64,000 nt of DNA. Origin: Saccharopolyspora soli (lineage in GTDB: Bacteria > Actinomycetota > Actinomycetes > Mycobacteriales > Pseudonocardiaceae). The notes beneath the pieces are model-generated. The model was not told the DNA's origin, made no database searches, and was given only the letters and a program-made list of their open reading frames with translations. Made by a program: the position numbers and the translations under genes. This document shows, one piece after another, positions 42,701-51,041 of this stretch (its first letter is position 1; every line of letters begins with the position of its first letter). The DNA lies in assembly GCF_022678645.1 (NCBI RefSeq), contig NZ_JALBWV010000042.1, positions 16,909 through 80,908 of the forward strand. Direction: 5' to 3'.

Positions 42701-43303
42701 GTGACAACGGCAGCGCCCTCAATCAGTCAACGCGTGCATTCGCTGAACCGGCCGAACATGGTCAGCGTGGGCACCATCGTTTGGTTGGCCAGCGAGCTGA
42801 TGTTCTTCGCTGGGCTCTTCGCCATGTTCTTCACGGTGAAGGCGCAGAACGAGGGCGAGTGGCCACCACCGCCCACTCACTTGAACCTCCCGTACGCCCT
42901 CCCGTTCACGATCGTCCTGGTGGCGTCCTCGTTCACCTGCCAGTGGGGCGTGTTCGCGGCGGAGCGCGGTGACGTCTTCGGCCTCCGACGGTGGTACGTC
43001 GTCACGCTGATCATGGGCGCGATCTTCGTGCTCGGGCAGGCCGGCGAGTACTTCCAGTTGATCACCGAGCACGCGACCACGATCGCGTCGTCGGCCTACG
43101 GAACCGTCTTCTACATGACGACCGGTTTCCACGGGCTGCACGTCATCGGCGGGCTGATCGCGTTCGTCTTCCTGATCATCCGGACGAAGCTCAGCAAGTT
43201 CACGCCCGCCCAGGCCATCGCCGCGATCGTGGTGTCGTACTACTGGCACTTCGTGGACATCGTGTGGATCGGCCTGTTCGCCGTGATCTACCTCGTCCCC
43301 TGA
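42701..43303 (+). CDS. ctaE: Cytochrome c oxidase subunit III
   Basis: A 200-residue membrane subunit with about five helices. The start GTG 42701 gives MTTAAPSISQRVHSLNRPNM, like mycobacterial CtaE; a CATAAT hexamer (42688-42693) ends 7 nt before it, as in leaderless mRNAs, so the in-frame ATG 42692 is disfavoured. Conserved words are ASELMFFAGLFAMFF, FHGLHVIGGL and YYWHFVDIVWIGLF. It heads the operon ctaE-qcrC-qcrA-qcrB, which couples complex III and IV of the respiratory supercomplex. Confidence 0.95.
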   Translation: MTTAAPSISQRVHSLNRPNMVSVGTIVWLASELMFFAGLFAMFFTVKAQNEGEWPPPPTHLNLPYALPFTIVLVASSFTCQWGVFAAERGDVFGLRRWYVVTLIMGAIFVLGQAGEYFQLITEHATTIASSAYGTVFYMTTGFHGLHVIGGLIAFVFLIIRTKLSKFTPAQAIAAIVVSYYWHFVDIVWIGLFAVIYLVP

Positions 43304-43367
43304 TCGGCTTCTGCGAACGAGGTCGAAACCGAACCCCCCGAACCGGACAGCAAGGGTTGCCGCACTC

Positions 43368-44174
43368 ATGACCACCACAAAGAAACGGAACCGCGCGGGC
43401 TCGAAGCTCAAGCGACGGATTTCCGGTGTACTGGCGCTGGGCATCGCGCTGGTGGGTGCCGGTGGGCTGTACACCGTCGTGACTCCCGAGCCGCAGACCG
43501 CGCAAGCCGCCGCGGACCCGGCTCTGGTGAGACAGGGCGAGCAGCTCTACAACAACGCCTGCATCACCTGCCACGGCGCGAACCTGCAGGGCGTCCAGGA
43601 CCGCGGGCCCAGCCTGGTCGGCGTCGGCGAGGCAGCCGTGAACTTCCAGGTGTCCACCGGTCGGATGCCGATGGCCCGGCAGGAAGCGCAGGCGTTGCGC
43701 AAGCCGCCGAAGTTCAACCCGGAAGAGATCGACGCGCTGGCCGCCTTCGTGCAGACCTACGGCGGTGGACCGGAGACCCCGGCGCAAACCGGCGCGGCGC
43801 TGCAGGGGGCCGACCCGGCCCGCGGCGGTGAGCTCTACCGGCTCAACTGCGCGTCCTGCCACAACTTCACCGGACGCGGCATCGCGATGTCCTCGGGCAA
43901 GTTCGCGCCGAACATCCACGAGGCCACCGAGCAGCAGATCTACGAGGCGATGCTCACCGGCCCGCAGAACATGCCGAAGTTCTCGGACCGGCAGCTCACC
44001 CCGGAAGAGAAGAAGGACATCATCGCCTACGTCAAGTCCGTGACGAACGGGAACAACAACCCCGGCGGCAACGACCTCGGCGGCTACGGGCCTGGGCCGG
44101 AGACGGTGATCGCCTGGGTCGTCGGACTCGGCGCACTGATCGGCCTCACCCTGTGGATCGGAGCCAGGGCATGA
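43368..44174 (+). CDS. qcrC: Cytochrome bc1 complex diheme cytochrome c subunit
   Basis: A 268-residue membrane-anchored cytochrome cc that passes electrons directly to CtaC. Two haem c sites are visible: CITCH (65-69) and CASCH (161-165), with Met ligands expected in GRMPMAR and in QNMPKFS. An N-terminal signal/anchor helix (about 18-37) and a C-terminal helix (IAWVVGLGALIGLTLWIG) fix it to the membrane. The ATG at 43368 has a weak upstream site. It overlaps qcrA in the ATGA form. Confidence 0.96.
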   Translation: MTTTKKRNRAGSKLKRRISGVLALGIALVGAGGLYTVVTPEPQTAQAAADPALVRQGEQLYNNACITCHGANLQGVQDRGPSLVGVGEAAVNFQVSTGRMPMARQEAQALRKPPKFNPEEIDALAAFVQTYGGGPETPAQTGAALQGADPARGGELYRLNCASCHNFTGRGIAMSSGKFAPNIHEATEQQIYEAMLTGPQNMPKFSDRQLTPEEKKDIIAYVKSVTNGNNNPGGNDLGGYGPGPETVIAWVVGLGALIGLTLWIGARA

Positions 44175-45298
44175 GTGAGCAGCAGAAGAAGGATTACACC
44201 GAGGCCGAACTGGCCGAGATGAGCCGGGACGAGAAGGTCCGGCTGGGCCTGGCCCTCGACGACGTCGAACTCATCGAGTACCGGGACAACTGGCCCATCA
44301 AGGGCACCCGCGCGGAGCGGCGCGCGGAGCGGTCGGTCGCCGCCTGGTTCACGGTGGCCGGGCTGTCCGCGCTGGCGTTCATCGCGGTGTTCATCTTCTG
44401 GCCGTGGGACTACCAGCCATCCACCGACCCGCAGGCGCACTTCATCTACTCGCTGTACAACCCGCTGATCGGATTCTTCTTCGGTCTGGCGATCCTGGCC
44501 GTCGGCATCGGCGTGGTGCAGTACCAGAAGAAGTTCATCCCGCACGAGGTCGCGATCCAGCAGCGGCACGACGGGCACTCCTCCAGCGAGGTCGACCGGC
44601 AGACCACCGCCGCGCTGCTCGCCGACGCGGGCACCCGCAGCGGCATCGCCCGCCGCTCGATGATCAAGCGCACCGCCGGGTTCGGGCTCGGCGCCTTCGG
44701 CATCGGCGCTGGCGTGTTCGCCCTCGGCGGCATGATCCGCAACCCGTGGTCGGAGCAGGGGCAGGCGTCCCTGCTGCACACGGGGTGGCTGTCGGAGAAC
44801 GGCGAGAAGACCTACCTGCGCCGGGACACCGGCAACCCGCACGACGTCTCGCTGCTGCGCCCGGAAGACATCGACGCGGGCGGTTTCGAGACCGTCTTCC
44901 CGTTCCGCGAGTCGATGCGGGAAAGCGAGGAGGAGCTGATCTCCTCGATGCGCAAGGGCGACGCGCCGGTCATGCTGATCCGGCTGCGCCCCGGCAGCAA
45001 GCCGATCAAGCGCAAGGGGCAGGAGAACTTCAACTACGGCGACTACTACGCCTACTCGAAGATCTGCACCCACCTGGGCTGCCCGACATCGCTGTTCGAG
45101 CAGCAGACCGGCCGGTTGCTCTGCCCGTGCCACCAGTCTCAGTTCGACGTGGTCAACACCTATGCCAAGCCGGTGTTCGGCCCGGCCACGCGCGCCCTGC
45201 CCCAACTGCCGATCACGGTGGACGAGGACGGCTACTTCGTGGCGAAAGGCGACTTCATCGAGCCCGTCGGTCCGGCGTACTGGGAGCGTAAGTCATGA
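44171..45298 (+). CDS. qcrA: Cytochrome bc1 complex Rieske iron-sulfur subunit
   Basis: A 375-residue Rieske protein. Cluster ligands are in CTHLGC (299-304) and CPCHQS (318-323). Actinobacterial features are the long N-terminal region and three transmembrane helices (about 60-80, 97-117 and 168-190), followed by the soluble cluster domain. The start ATG overlaps the qcrC stop (ATGA at 44171-44174) and its own stop overlaps the qcrB start the same way, so the three are translationally coupled. Confidence 0.96.
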   Translation: MSEQQKKDYTEAELAEMSRDEKVRLGLALDDVELIEYRDNWPIKGTRAERRAERSVAAWFTVAGLSALAFIAVFIFWPWDYQPSTDPQAHFIYSLYNPLIGFFFGLAILAVGIGVVQYQKKFIPHEVAIQQRHDGHSSSEVDRQTTAALLADAGTRSGIARRSMIKRTAGFGLGAFGIGAGVFALGGMIRNPWSEQGQASLLHTGWLSENGEKTYLRRDTGNPHDVSLLRPEDIDAGGFETVFPFRESMRESEEELISSMRKGDAPVMLIRLRPGSKPIKRKGQENFNYGDYYAYSKICTHLGCPTSLFEQQTGRLLCPCHQSQFDVVNTYAKPVFGPATRALPQLPITVDEDGYFVAKGDFIEPVGPAYWERKS

Positions 45299-46947
45299 GT
45301 TCGATCACCACGCCCACGAAGGGGGAAAGCGCCCTGTACCGCAAGGCCGCGAACGCGGCCGACGAGCTCGACTCGCGGTACCGGCTGGCCCCCGGCTTGC
45401 GGCGGCAGCTGAACAAGGTCTTCCCGACGCACTGGTCGTTCCTGCTCGGCGAGATCGCGCTCTACACGTTCATCCTGCTGCTGATCACCGGCACCTACCT
45501 GGCGTTCTTCTTCGACCCCTCGATGCAGGAGGTCGAGTACCAGGGGGTGTTCACCAACCTGCGCGGCGTGGAGATGTCGCGGGCGTTCGAGAGCGCGCTG
45601 AACATCTCCTTCGAGGTCCGCGGCGGTTTGTTCGCCCGCCAGCTGCACCACTGGGCGGCGCTGCTGTTCATGGCGTCGATGGTGACGCACATGTTCCGGA
45701 TCTTCTTCACCGGTGCGTTCCGGCGCCCGCGTGAGACGAACTGGATGATCGGCATCGGTCTGTTCGTGCTGGGCATGTTCGAGGGCTTCACCGGCTACTC
45801 GCTGCCCGACGACCTGCTTTCCGGCACCGGTGTCCGGATCGCCTCCGGCATCGTGATGTCCATCCCGGTGGTGGGCAACTGGATCCACTGGATCCTGTTC
45901 GGTTCGGAGTTCCCCGGCACCGACCTGATCCCGCGGTTCTACCTGTTCCACGTGTTCCTGCTGCCCGGCCTGATCCTGGGCTTGGTGGCGGTGCACCTGG
46001 CGCTGGTCTGGTACCAGAAGCACACCCAGTTCCCGGGCGTGCGCCGGACCGAGGGCAACGTGGTCGGCGTCCGGATCATGCCGGTGTTCGCGGTCAAGGC
46101 GGGCGGCTTCTTCGCGATGGTGGTCGGGGTCTGCGCGATCCTCGCCGGGGTCTTCCAGATCAACCCGATCTGGAACCTCGGGCCGTACGTGGCCTCGCAG
46201 ATCTCCGCTGCCTCGCAGCCGGACTGGTACATGATCTGGACGGACGGTTCCAGCCGGTTGTGGCCCGCCTGGGAGCTCTACCTCGGGCCGTTCACCATCC
46301 CGGCGGTGTTCTTCCCGACGGTGCTGTTCATGGGCGCGATCTTCACCGCGGCGGCGCTGTACCCGATGATCGAGCGGAAGCTGAGCAAGGACAACGCGCA
46401 CCACAACCTGTTGCAGCGGCCGCGCGACGTGCCGGTGCGGACGTCGTTGGGCGTGATGGCGCTGGCGTTCTTCGCGGTGCTGATGATCTCGGGCACCAAC
46501 GACATCATCGCGTTCGAGTTCAACATCTCGCTGAACGCGATGACCTGGGCGGGCCGGATCGGCCTGCTGGTGCTGCCGCCGATCGCCTACTACATCACCT
46601 ACCGGGTCTGCCTGGGCTTGCAGCGCAGCGACCGGGAGGTGCTGGAGCACGGTGTGGAGACCGGCATCATCAAGCGCTTGCCGCACGGTGAGTTCATCGA
46701 GGTCCACCAGCCGTTGGGGCCGGTGGACGAGCACGGCCACCCGGAGCCGCTGCCCTACCAGGGCGCTCCGGTGCCGAAGAAGATGAACAAGCTCGGCGCG
46801 GCCGGTCACCCGGTGGCGGGCAGCCTGCTGAAGCCGGACCCGATCGAGGAGACGCACGCGTTGGAGCGGGCTCGGCAGGACGACGAGATCCGCGAGCTGA
46901 CCGAGCGCGAGCTGACCGCGGGCAAGCCCCAGCAGCCCACCGAGTGA
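45295..46947 (+). CDS. qcrB: Cytochrome bc1 complex cytochrome b subunit
   Basis: A 550-residue cytochrome b that oxidises menaquinol. Haem ligand histidines are seen in the ARQLHHWAALLFMASMVTHMFRIFF helix (H118/H119 and H132) and in the later helix FYLFHVFLLPG and AVHLALVW (H219, H234). The Qo-site motif reads PDWY (SQPDWYMIW), as in actinobacteria, replacing the PEWY of other groups. The C-terminal 100 residues form a hydrophilic extension. It is followed by a terminator at 46958. Confidence 0.96.
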   Translation: MSSITTPTKGESALYRKAANAADELDSRYRLAPGLRRQLNKVFPTHWSFLLGEIALYTFILLLITGTYLAFFFDPSMQEVEYQGVFTNLRGVEMSRAFESALNISFEVRGGLFARQLHHWAALLFMASMVTHMFRIFFTGAFRRPRETNWMIGIGLFVLGMFEGFTGYSLPDDLLSGTGVRIASGIVMSIPVVGNWIHWILFGSEFPGTDLIPRFYLFHVFLLPGLILGLVAVHLALVWYQKHTQFPGVRRTEGNVVGVRIMPVFAVKAGGFFAMVVGVCAILAGVFQINPIWNLGPYVASQISAASQPDWYMIWTDGSSRLWPAWELYLGPFTIPAVFFPTVLFMGAIFTAAALYPMIERKLSKDNAHHNLLQRPRDVPVRTSLGVMALAFFAVLMISGTNDIIAFEFNISLNAMTWAGRIGLLVLPPIAYYITYRVCLGLQRSDREVLEHGVETGIIKRLPHGEFIEVHQPLGPVDEHGHPEPLPYQGAPVPKKMNKLGAAGHPVAGSLLKPDPIEETHALERARQDDEIRELTERELTAGKPQQPTE

Positions 46948-46957
46948 GCAGCTGACC

Positions 46958-46987
46958 GAGGCCCGGTACCCGAGGGTGCCGGGCCTC
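46958..46987 (+). terminator. Terminator after qcrB
   Basis: Arms 46958-46970 and 46975-46987 (about 13 bp with one G-T type mismatch) with a 4-nt loop, 10 nt after the qcrB stop and followed by GTTGCCTCTC. It ends the ctaE-qcrCAB transcript. Confidence 0.75.
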
Positions 46988-47040
46988 GTTGCCTCTCAGC
47001 AGAATCGCGCCCCCTGCGCGGCGCGACTAGCGTGGTGGGC

Positions 47041-47466
47041 GTGACATCGATCAAGGATCCGGAAGTCCGCGCCTTCCTCGAAGCCGGAACCCGCACGGGC
47101 ATGCTCGGCTTCACCGCGAGCGACGGACGGCCGCTGGTCGCGCCGGTGTGGTTCGTGCTGGACGGCGATTCGGTCGTGTTCAACACCGGCAAGAACACCG
47201 CGAAGGGGCGCGCGGTCGTCCGCGATCCGCGCGTCGTGTTGTGCGCGGACCTCCCCGAGCCGCCGTTCGGTTTCGTCCAGGTCCAGGGCATCGCGGAAAC
47301 CTCCGAGGACCCGGCCGAGCTGTTGCGGACCGCCACCGAGATCGGCGGTCGGTACATGGGGCGGGACCGGGCGGAGGAGTTCGGCCGCCGAAACGGGGTG
47401 CCGGGCGAATTGGTCGTCCGCATCCGGCCGACCAAGGTGATCGCCGCCTTCGACATGACCGCCTGA
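47041..47466 (+). CDS. PPOX-class F420/FMN-dependent enzyme
   Basis: A 141-residue split-beta-barrel flavin/deazaflavin protein (pyridoxamine 5'-phosphate oxidase-like). The pattern LEAGTRTGMLGFTASDGRPLVAPVWFVLDGDSVVFNTGKNTAKGRAVVRDPRV and GFVQVQGIAETSEDP matches the F420H2-binding TIGR03618/PPOX proteins of actinobacteria; the substrate is generally unknown. The GTG at 47041 lacks a Shine-Dalgarno but has TAGCGT (47028-47033) 7 nt upstream, a leaderless layout. It is convergent with the exonuclease gene. Confidence 0.88.
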   Translation: MTSIKDPEVRAFLEAGTRTGMLGFTASDGRPLVAPVWFVLDGDSVVFNTGKNTAKGRAVVRDPRVVLCADLPEPPFGFVQVQGIAETSEDPAELLRTATEIGGRYMGRDRAEEFGRRNGVPGELVVRIRPTKVIAAFDMTA

Positions 47467-47491
47467 GAGAGTCCGGGGATCGGCGCGGGGC

Positions 47492-49210
47492 TCAGTCGAT
47501 CGCGGCGTACGGGGTGCGGCCGGTGGTGGCCTTCTCCAGCCAGTTCCGCCAGGAACCGGCGGAGGAGGCTGGTTCGGTCCACGGGATGTTGCAGCGGACC
47601 AGGCGGGTACCGCCGGTGGTCAGCCAGCGGTAGACGACCCGCGCTTCGTCGGCGGTCGTGCCGTGCAGCGGCCCCGCACCGGGAAGGACGGTTTCGGCTG
47701 ACGCCTGCAGCAGGTCCACGATCGGCATCGGTGGGACACCGCGCCGTGCCGTGCCCGCGGCGGCGAGGCGGCCGTGCCGGATCACCGACAGGTGCCAGCC
47801 ACCTCGACCATCCGGCCGGGCCGCGACGAGTTCGGGCACGCGGGTGAGGGCGGCCAGCCGCTGTCCGCGGTCCAACGAGCGCACCAGCGCCGCGAGCTGG
47901 TCGCGGTGCACCGCGGCGTCCTCGAAGCGTTGCGCCGTCGAGAGCCGGTCGAGTTCGACCCGCAGGCGCTCCAGCAGATCGGCGCTGTGGCCGCGAACGA
48001 CGTCCCGGATGGATATCACCTCAGGCTCGTACTCGGCAGCGCTCTGGTGGCCCGCACAGGGCGCGCCACAGCGCCCCAGCTCGTGCAAGGCGCACGGGCG
48101 GCCGCTGGGTTGGCGCGCCGAGATGCGCTCGGTGCACCGCCGCACGGTCGTGGCCGACTGGAGCGCCTCGACGGCGTCGGCGGCGGCGTGCCGGGAGTTG
48201 AACGGACCGAGCGCGTCGGGCTTCGGGGTGCGCACGATCGACAGGCGGGGGAACGGTTCGTCGGTCAGCACCACCCACCAGGCGCGTTGCGGGAACTTGG
48301 AGCGGCGGTTGTAGCGCGGCTGGTGCGCGGCCAGCAGCCGCAGCTCCCGAACTTCGGCCTCCATCGGGTGCGCGCATTCGACGTGGTCGACCCGCTCGGA
48401 GATCGCCACCATCTCCTTGATCCGGCTGCGCCGCTCACCGGCGGTGAAGTACTGCCGGACCCGCCGCCGCAGGTCGGTGGCGGTGCCCACGTAGAGCACC
48501 TCGTCGTTCGGGCCGCGGAACAGATAGGTGCCTGGCGAGTTCGGCAGCGCGTCGGCGAGGCCGCGCTTGCCCCGCTGCTGCGGCGTGACGTCGGGTAGGT
48601 GGTCGAGCAGATCCTCCAGCGTCCGCACCCCGAGCGAGCCGACCCGCTCCAGCAGCGAATGCAGCACATCCACCGTGGCGCGGGCGTCGTCCAGCGCGCG
48701 GTGCACCGGGACGGTGCGGGCATGCAGCACCCGGGCGAGCGTGGCGAGCTTGTGGTTGGGCGTCTCGTCCTTGGTCAACACCCGGCGGGCCAGCCGGACG
48801 GTGTCGACGACCTGCGGTTTCGGCCACCGCAGTCCGAGCCGCTCGCAGTTGGCGCGCAGGAATCCGATGTCGAACGGGGCGTTGTGCGCCACCAGCACGC
48901 TGCCCCGGCAGAACTCCAGGAACGCGGGCAGCACCACGCCGAAGCGCGGTGCGTCGACGACCATCGCCTCGGTGATCCCGGTGATCGACACGACCGCGGG
49001 TGGAATGCCGCGTTCCGGGTTCACCAGCGTGGCGAACTCACCGAGCACCTCGCCACCGCGGACCTTGACCGCACCGATCTCGGTCACCGCGTCCTCGGTG
49101 CGGTCGCCACCGGTGGTCTCCAGGTCGACGACCACGAACGTCACCGCGTGCAGCGGGACTTCCTCGGTGGTGGTGATCTCGTCGAAGGACAGCTGGGCGT
49201 GCGCGGACAT
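47492..49210 (-). CDS. DEDDh exonuclease fused to UvrC-like GIY-YIG domain
   Basis: A 572-residue two-domain nuclease. Residues 20-195 are a DnaQ-like 3'-5' exonuclease with motifs VVVDLETTGG (DxE), LVAHNAPFDIGFL and VHRALDDARAT (HxxxxD). From about 215 a UvrC N-terminal-type GIY-YIG endonuclease follows (SPGTYLFRGPNDEVLYVGTATDLRRRV), then a Cys-rich segment (CTERIS, CALHELGRCGAPC) and a UvrB-binding-like helix. A homologue, Rv2191, lies in the same place in M. tuberculosis (recalled). TAACGT ends 8 nt before the ATG 49210. Probable DNA repair role; substrate uncertain. Confidence 0.9.
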   Translation of the reverse strand: MSAHAQLSFDEITTTEEVPLHAVTFVVVDLETTGGDRTEDAVTEIGAVKVRGGEVLGEFATLVNPERGIPPAVVSITGITEAMVVDAPRFGVVLPAFLEFCRGSVLVAHNAPFDIGFLRANCERLGLRWPKPQVVDTVRLARRVLTKDETPNHKLATLARVLHARTVPVHRALDDARATVDVLHSLLERVGSLGVRTLEDLLDHLPDVTPQQRGKRGLADALPNSPGTYLFRGPNDEVLYVGTATDLRRRVRQYFTAGERRSRIKEMVAISERVDHVECAHPMEAEVRELRLLAAHQPRYNRRSKFPQRAWWVVLTDEPFPRLSIVRTPKPDALGPFNSRHAAADAVEALQSATTVRRCTERISARQPSGRPCALHELGRCGAPCAGHQSAAEYEPEVISIRDVVRGHSADLLERLRVELDRLSTAQRFEDAAVHRDQLAALVRSLDRGQRLAALTRVPELVAARPDGRGGWHLSVIRHGRLAAAGTARRGVPPMPIVDLLQASAETVLPGAGPLHGTTADEARVVYRWLTTGGTRLVRCNIPWTEPASSAGSWRNWLEKATTGRTPYAAID

Positions 49211-49287
49211 CGGCGATCACGTTACGGCCCGCTACCGACAGCCCGGTTGATGCGGGATCGCGGTACCTCGGCCATTAGCCTGTGGGG

Positions 49288-50658
49288 GTGGTGCCACCGA
49301 TGCCGGGGTCAGCCGAGAACCCCACCCCTGATGAGTCCGCTGTGGACAGTGGGCCGCGCGACGGTGGCGCACCGCCGATCGACTGGGATGCGCTGGCCGG
49401 ACCGCTGCGCCTCCGGCTGGCGGAACTGGCCGCTGGGGCGCTCGACGAAATGCGCCCGTCGGACGTGCCCGCGCAACTGCGCCCGGTGTGCCGCTTCGCG
49501 CCCGCCAAGCGCGCGAAGCTGGGCCAACCAGCGCTGCTCGCCGCGCTCCGCGACTCCGGGGTGTTCCGCACCGCCGTCGTGGACTGGTGCCGCAAGCACC
49601 GCCCGGCGGCACTGGCGCTGGACGACAGCGATCCGATCGTGGTCGCCGCGGCCGCGGTCCTGCTCGGCTCGCGGATCGCGCCGCACTACGTGGAACTCAT
49701 CGGGTTCCGCACCGAACAGGGCCAACTTCGCGCCGAACGGGATTCCGCCACGGCACGTGCCGAGCGGCTGACCGCCGACATCGCGCGGTTGCGCCACGAA
49801 CTCGCCGAAGCGCGGCAGGCGGCCGACCGGGTCGGTGACGAGAACAGCGCCGAGGCGGACCGGCTGCGCAAGCGGCTGCGCGAGCAGGGCATGCGGCTCA
49901 AGGAGGCCAAGGACGCCGCGCAGCACTCGCACAGCGAGCTGGAGCGAGTGCGCGCGGAGCGCGCGGAGGCGATCGAGGAGATCACCGCGGAGCGGGATCG
50001 GGAGCGCATGCGAGCGCAGGAGGAGCGGCGGCGCGCGGAGCGCGCGAGTTCCGAGGTGGAGGTGGCGCGGCAGTCCGCGCGAGAAGCCCGGCAGGGCGAC
50101 GAGGTGCGGCTGGCGCTGCTGCTGGAGACGTTGGAGGGCGCCGTGGGCGGGCTGCGGCGCGAGCTCGGGGCGAGTGGCAGCGGGCCGCGGCCCGCGGACG
50201 TCGTGCAGCGGGTGCGGGCGCATTCCGGTGCGACCGGGGAGGTTCCGGACGTCGCCGCGCTGGACCGGTTGTTGGCGTTGCCCGCCGTGCATCTCATCGT
50301 GGACGGCTACAACGTGACCAAGACCGGGTATCCGGAGCTGCCGCTGTCCGATCAGCGGGATCGGTTGGCCCACCAGTTGGCCGCGCTGGCGGCGCGGACC
50401 GGCGCCGAGGTCACCGTCGTCTTCGACGGCGCGGATGTGCTGGCGGTGCCGACGACCGGGCCGCGCGGGGTGCGGGTGCTGTTCAGCGAGCCCGGCGTGC
50501 AGGCCGACGACGTGATCCGGGACCTGGTCTCCGCCGAGCCGAAGGGGCGGCAGGTGGTGGTCGCGACCTCGGATCGGGCGGTGGCCACCTCGGTCCGTCG
50601 GCGCGGCGCGTACGCCGTTTCGTCCGCGATGTTGTTGGCGCGGCTGAACCGGGTCTAG
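49288..50658 (+). CDS. NYN-domain (YacP/PIN-like) nuclease with coiled coil
   Basis: A 456-residue protein. An N-terminal helical region (about 25-130) precedes a long coiled coil rich in Glu, Arg and Ala (about 150-270), followed by a NYN/PIN RNase domain (about 320-455) with HLIVDGYNVTKTGY, VTVVFDGADVLAV, VQADDVIRDLV and VVVATSDRAVATSVRRRG, giving the acidic active-site residues. It probably cuts or processes RNA. The GTG at 49288 has TAGCCT (49276-49281) 6 nt upstream and no Shine-Dalgarno; a GTG at 49291 is the alternative. It is divergent from the exonuclease gene. Confidence 0.85.
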   Translation: MVPPMPGSAENPTPDESAVDSGPRDGGAPPIDWDALAGPLRLRLAELAAGALDEMRPSDVPAQLRPVCRFAPAKRAKLGQPALLAALRDSGVFRTAVVDWCRKHRPAALALDDSDPIVVAAAAVLLGSRIAPHYVELIGFRTEQGQLRAERDSATARAERLTADIARLRHELAEARQAADRVGDENSAEADRLRKRLREQGMRLKEAKDAAQHSHSELERVRAERAEAIEEITAERDRERMRAQEERRRAERASSEVEVARQSAREARQGDEVRLALLLETLEGAVGGLRRELGASGSGPRPADVVQRVRAHSGATGEVPDVAALDRLLALPAVHLIVDGYNVTKTGYPELPLSDQRDRLAHQLAALAARTGAEVTVVFDGADVLAVPTTGPRGVRVLFSEPGVQADDVIRDLVSAEPKGRQVVVATSDRAVATSVRRRGAYAVSSAMLLARLNRV

Positions 50659-51041
50659 CAGCCTGCCGACGCAACCGACCGCCTGTCGATCTGGCGGTAC
50701 GTGGCCGATCTCATAATTGATCAACGCGATGGCGTGGATCTCCGGATCGGGTGAACCCGAATCTCACATGTCCAGGTAGTCGAACTGGATGATCCGTCAC
50801 CGTGAGCGCACGACTCTCCTCCGTTAGAGGTCTTGTGCATGTTTGCACAAATTTTTAGACCCGCTTCTGGACCTTCCGGCTCACCTTTCGTAACCTACTC
50901 GGGACCTCGTGGCGATCAGTTGCCCAGACCGGGTGGCCCGCGGGGCACCGTTGCACCGGCTTGTCGGGGAGTCGGACCGGCCCGAGTACGGGGGCATTCG
51001 GCCGGTAAGCGGGTGGAGAAGCAGAAGGAGCAGTGCGCGAC
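50659..51041. other. Long upstream region of the NlpC/P60 gene
   Basis: 383 nt without a gene. It contains a CRP-like palindrome followed by a T-run at 50833-50857, and then about 180 nt of possible leader RNA up to AAGGAG at 51025-51030. I looked for the conserved blocks of the c-di-AMP (ydaO) riboswitch, common before such hydrolases, and did not find them. Confidence 0.5.
50833..50850. promoter_or_regulatory. CRP-like palindrome (or U-tailed hairpin) before NlpC/P60 gene
   Basis: TTGTGCA and TGCACAA are separated by TGTT, so the core reads TGTGC-N6-GCACA. This resembles the TGTGA-N6-TCACA site of Crp proteins, which in actinobacteria also control cell-wall hydrolase and resuscitation factor genes. 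The following ATTTTTAG could instead make it an intrinsic terminator for the NYN gene. The two readings are not separable by eye. Confidence 0.4.

Noticed and set aside
45232..46857. Reading frame of about 541 codons opposite qcrB
   Set aside because: Arg/His-rich shadow of cytochrome b, no motifs.
50860..51030. c-di-AMP (ydaO) riboswitch before the NlpC/P60 gene
   Set aside because: The position is typical, but the conserved GGGGTGAA and CCCGACAGCTAACC-like blocks are not present.
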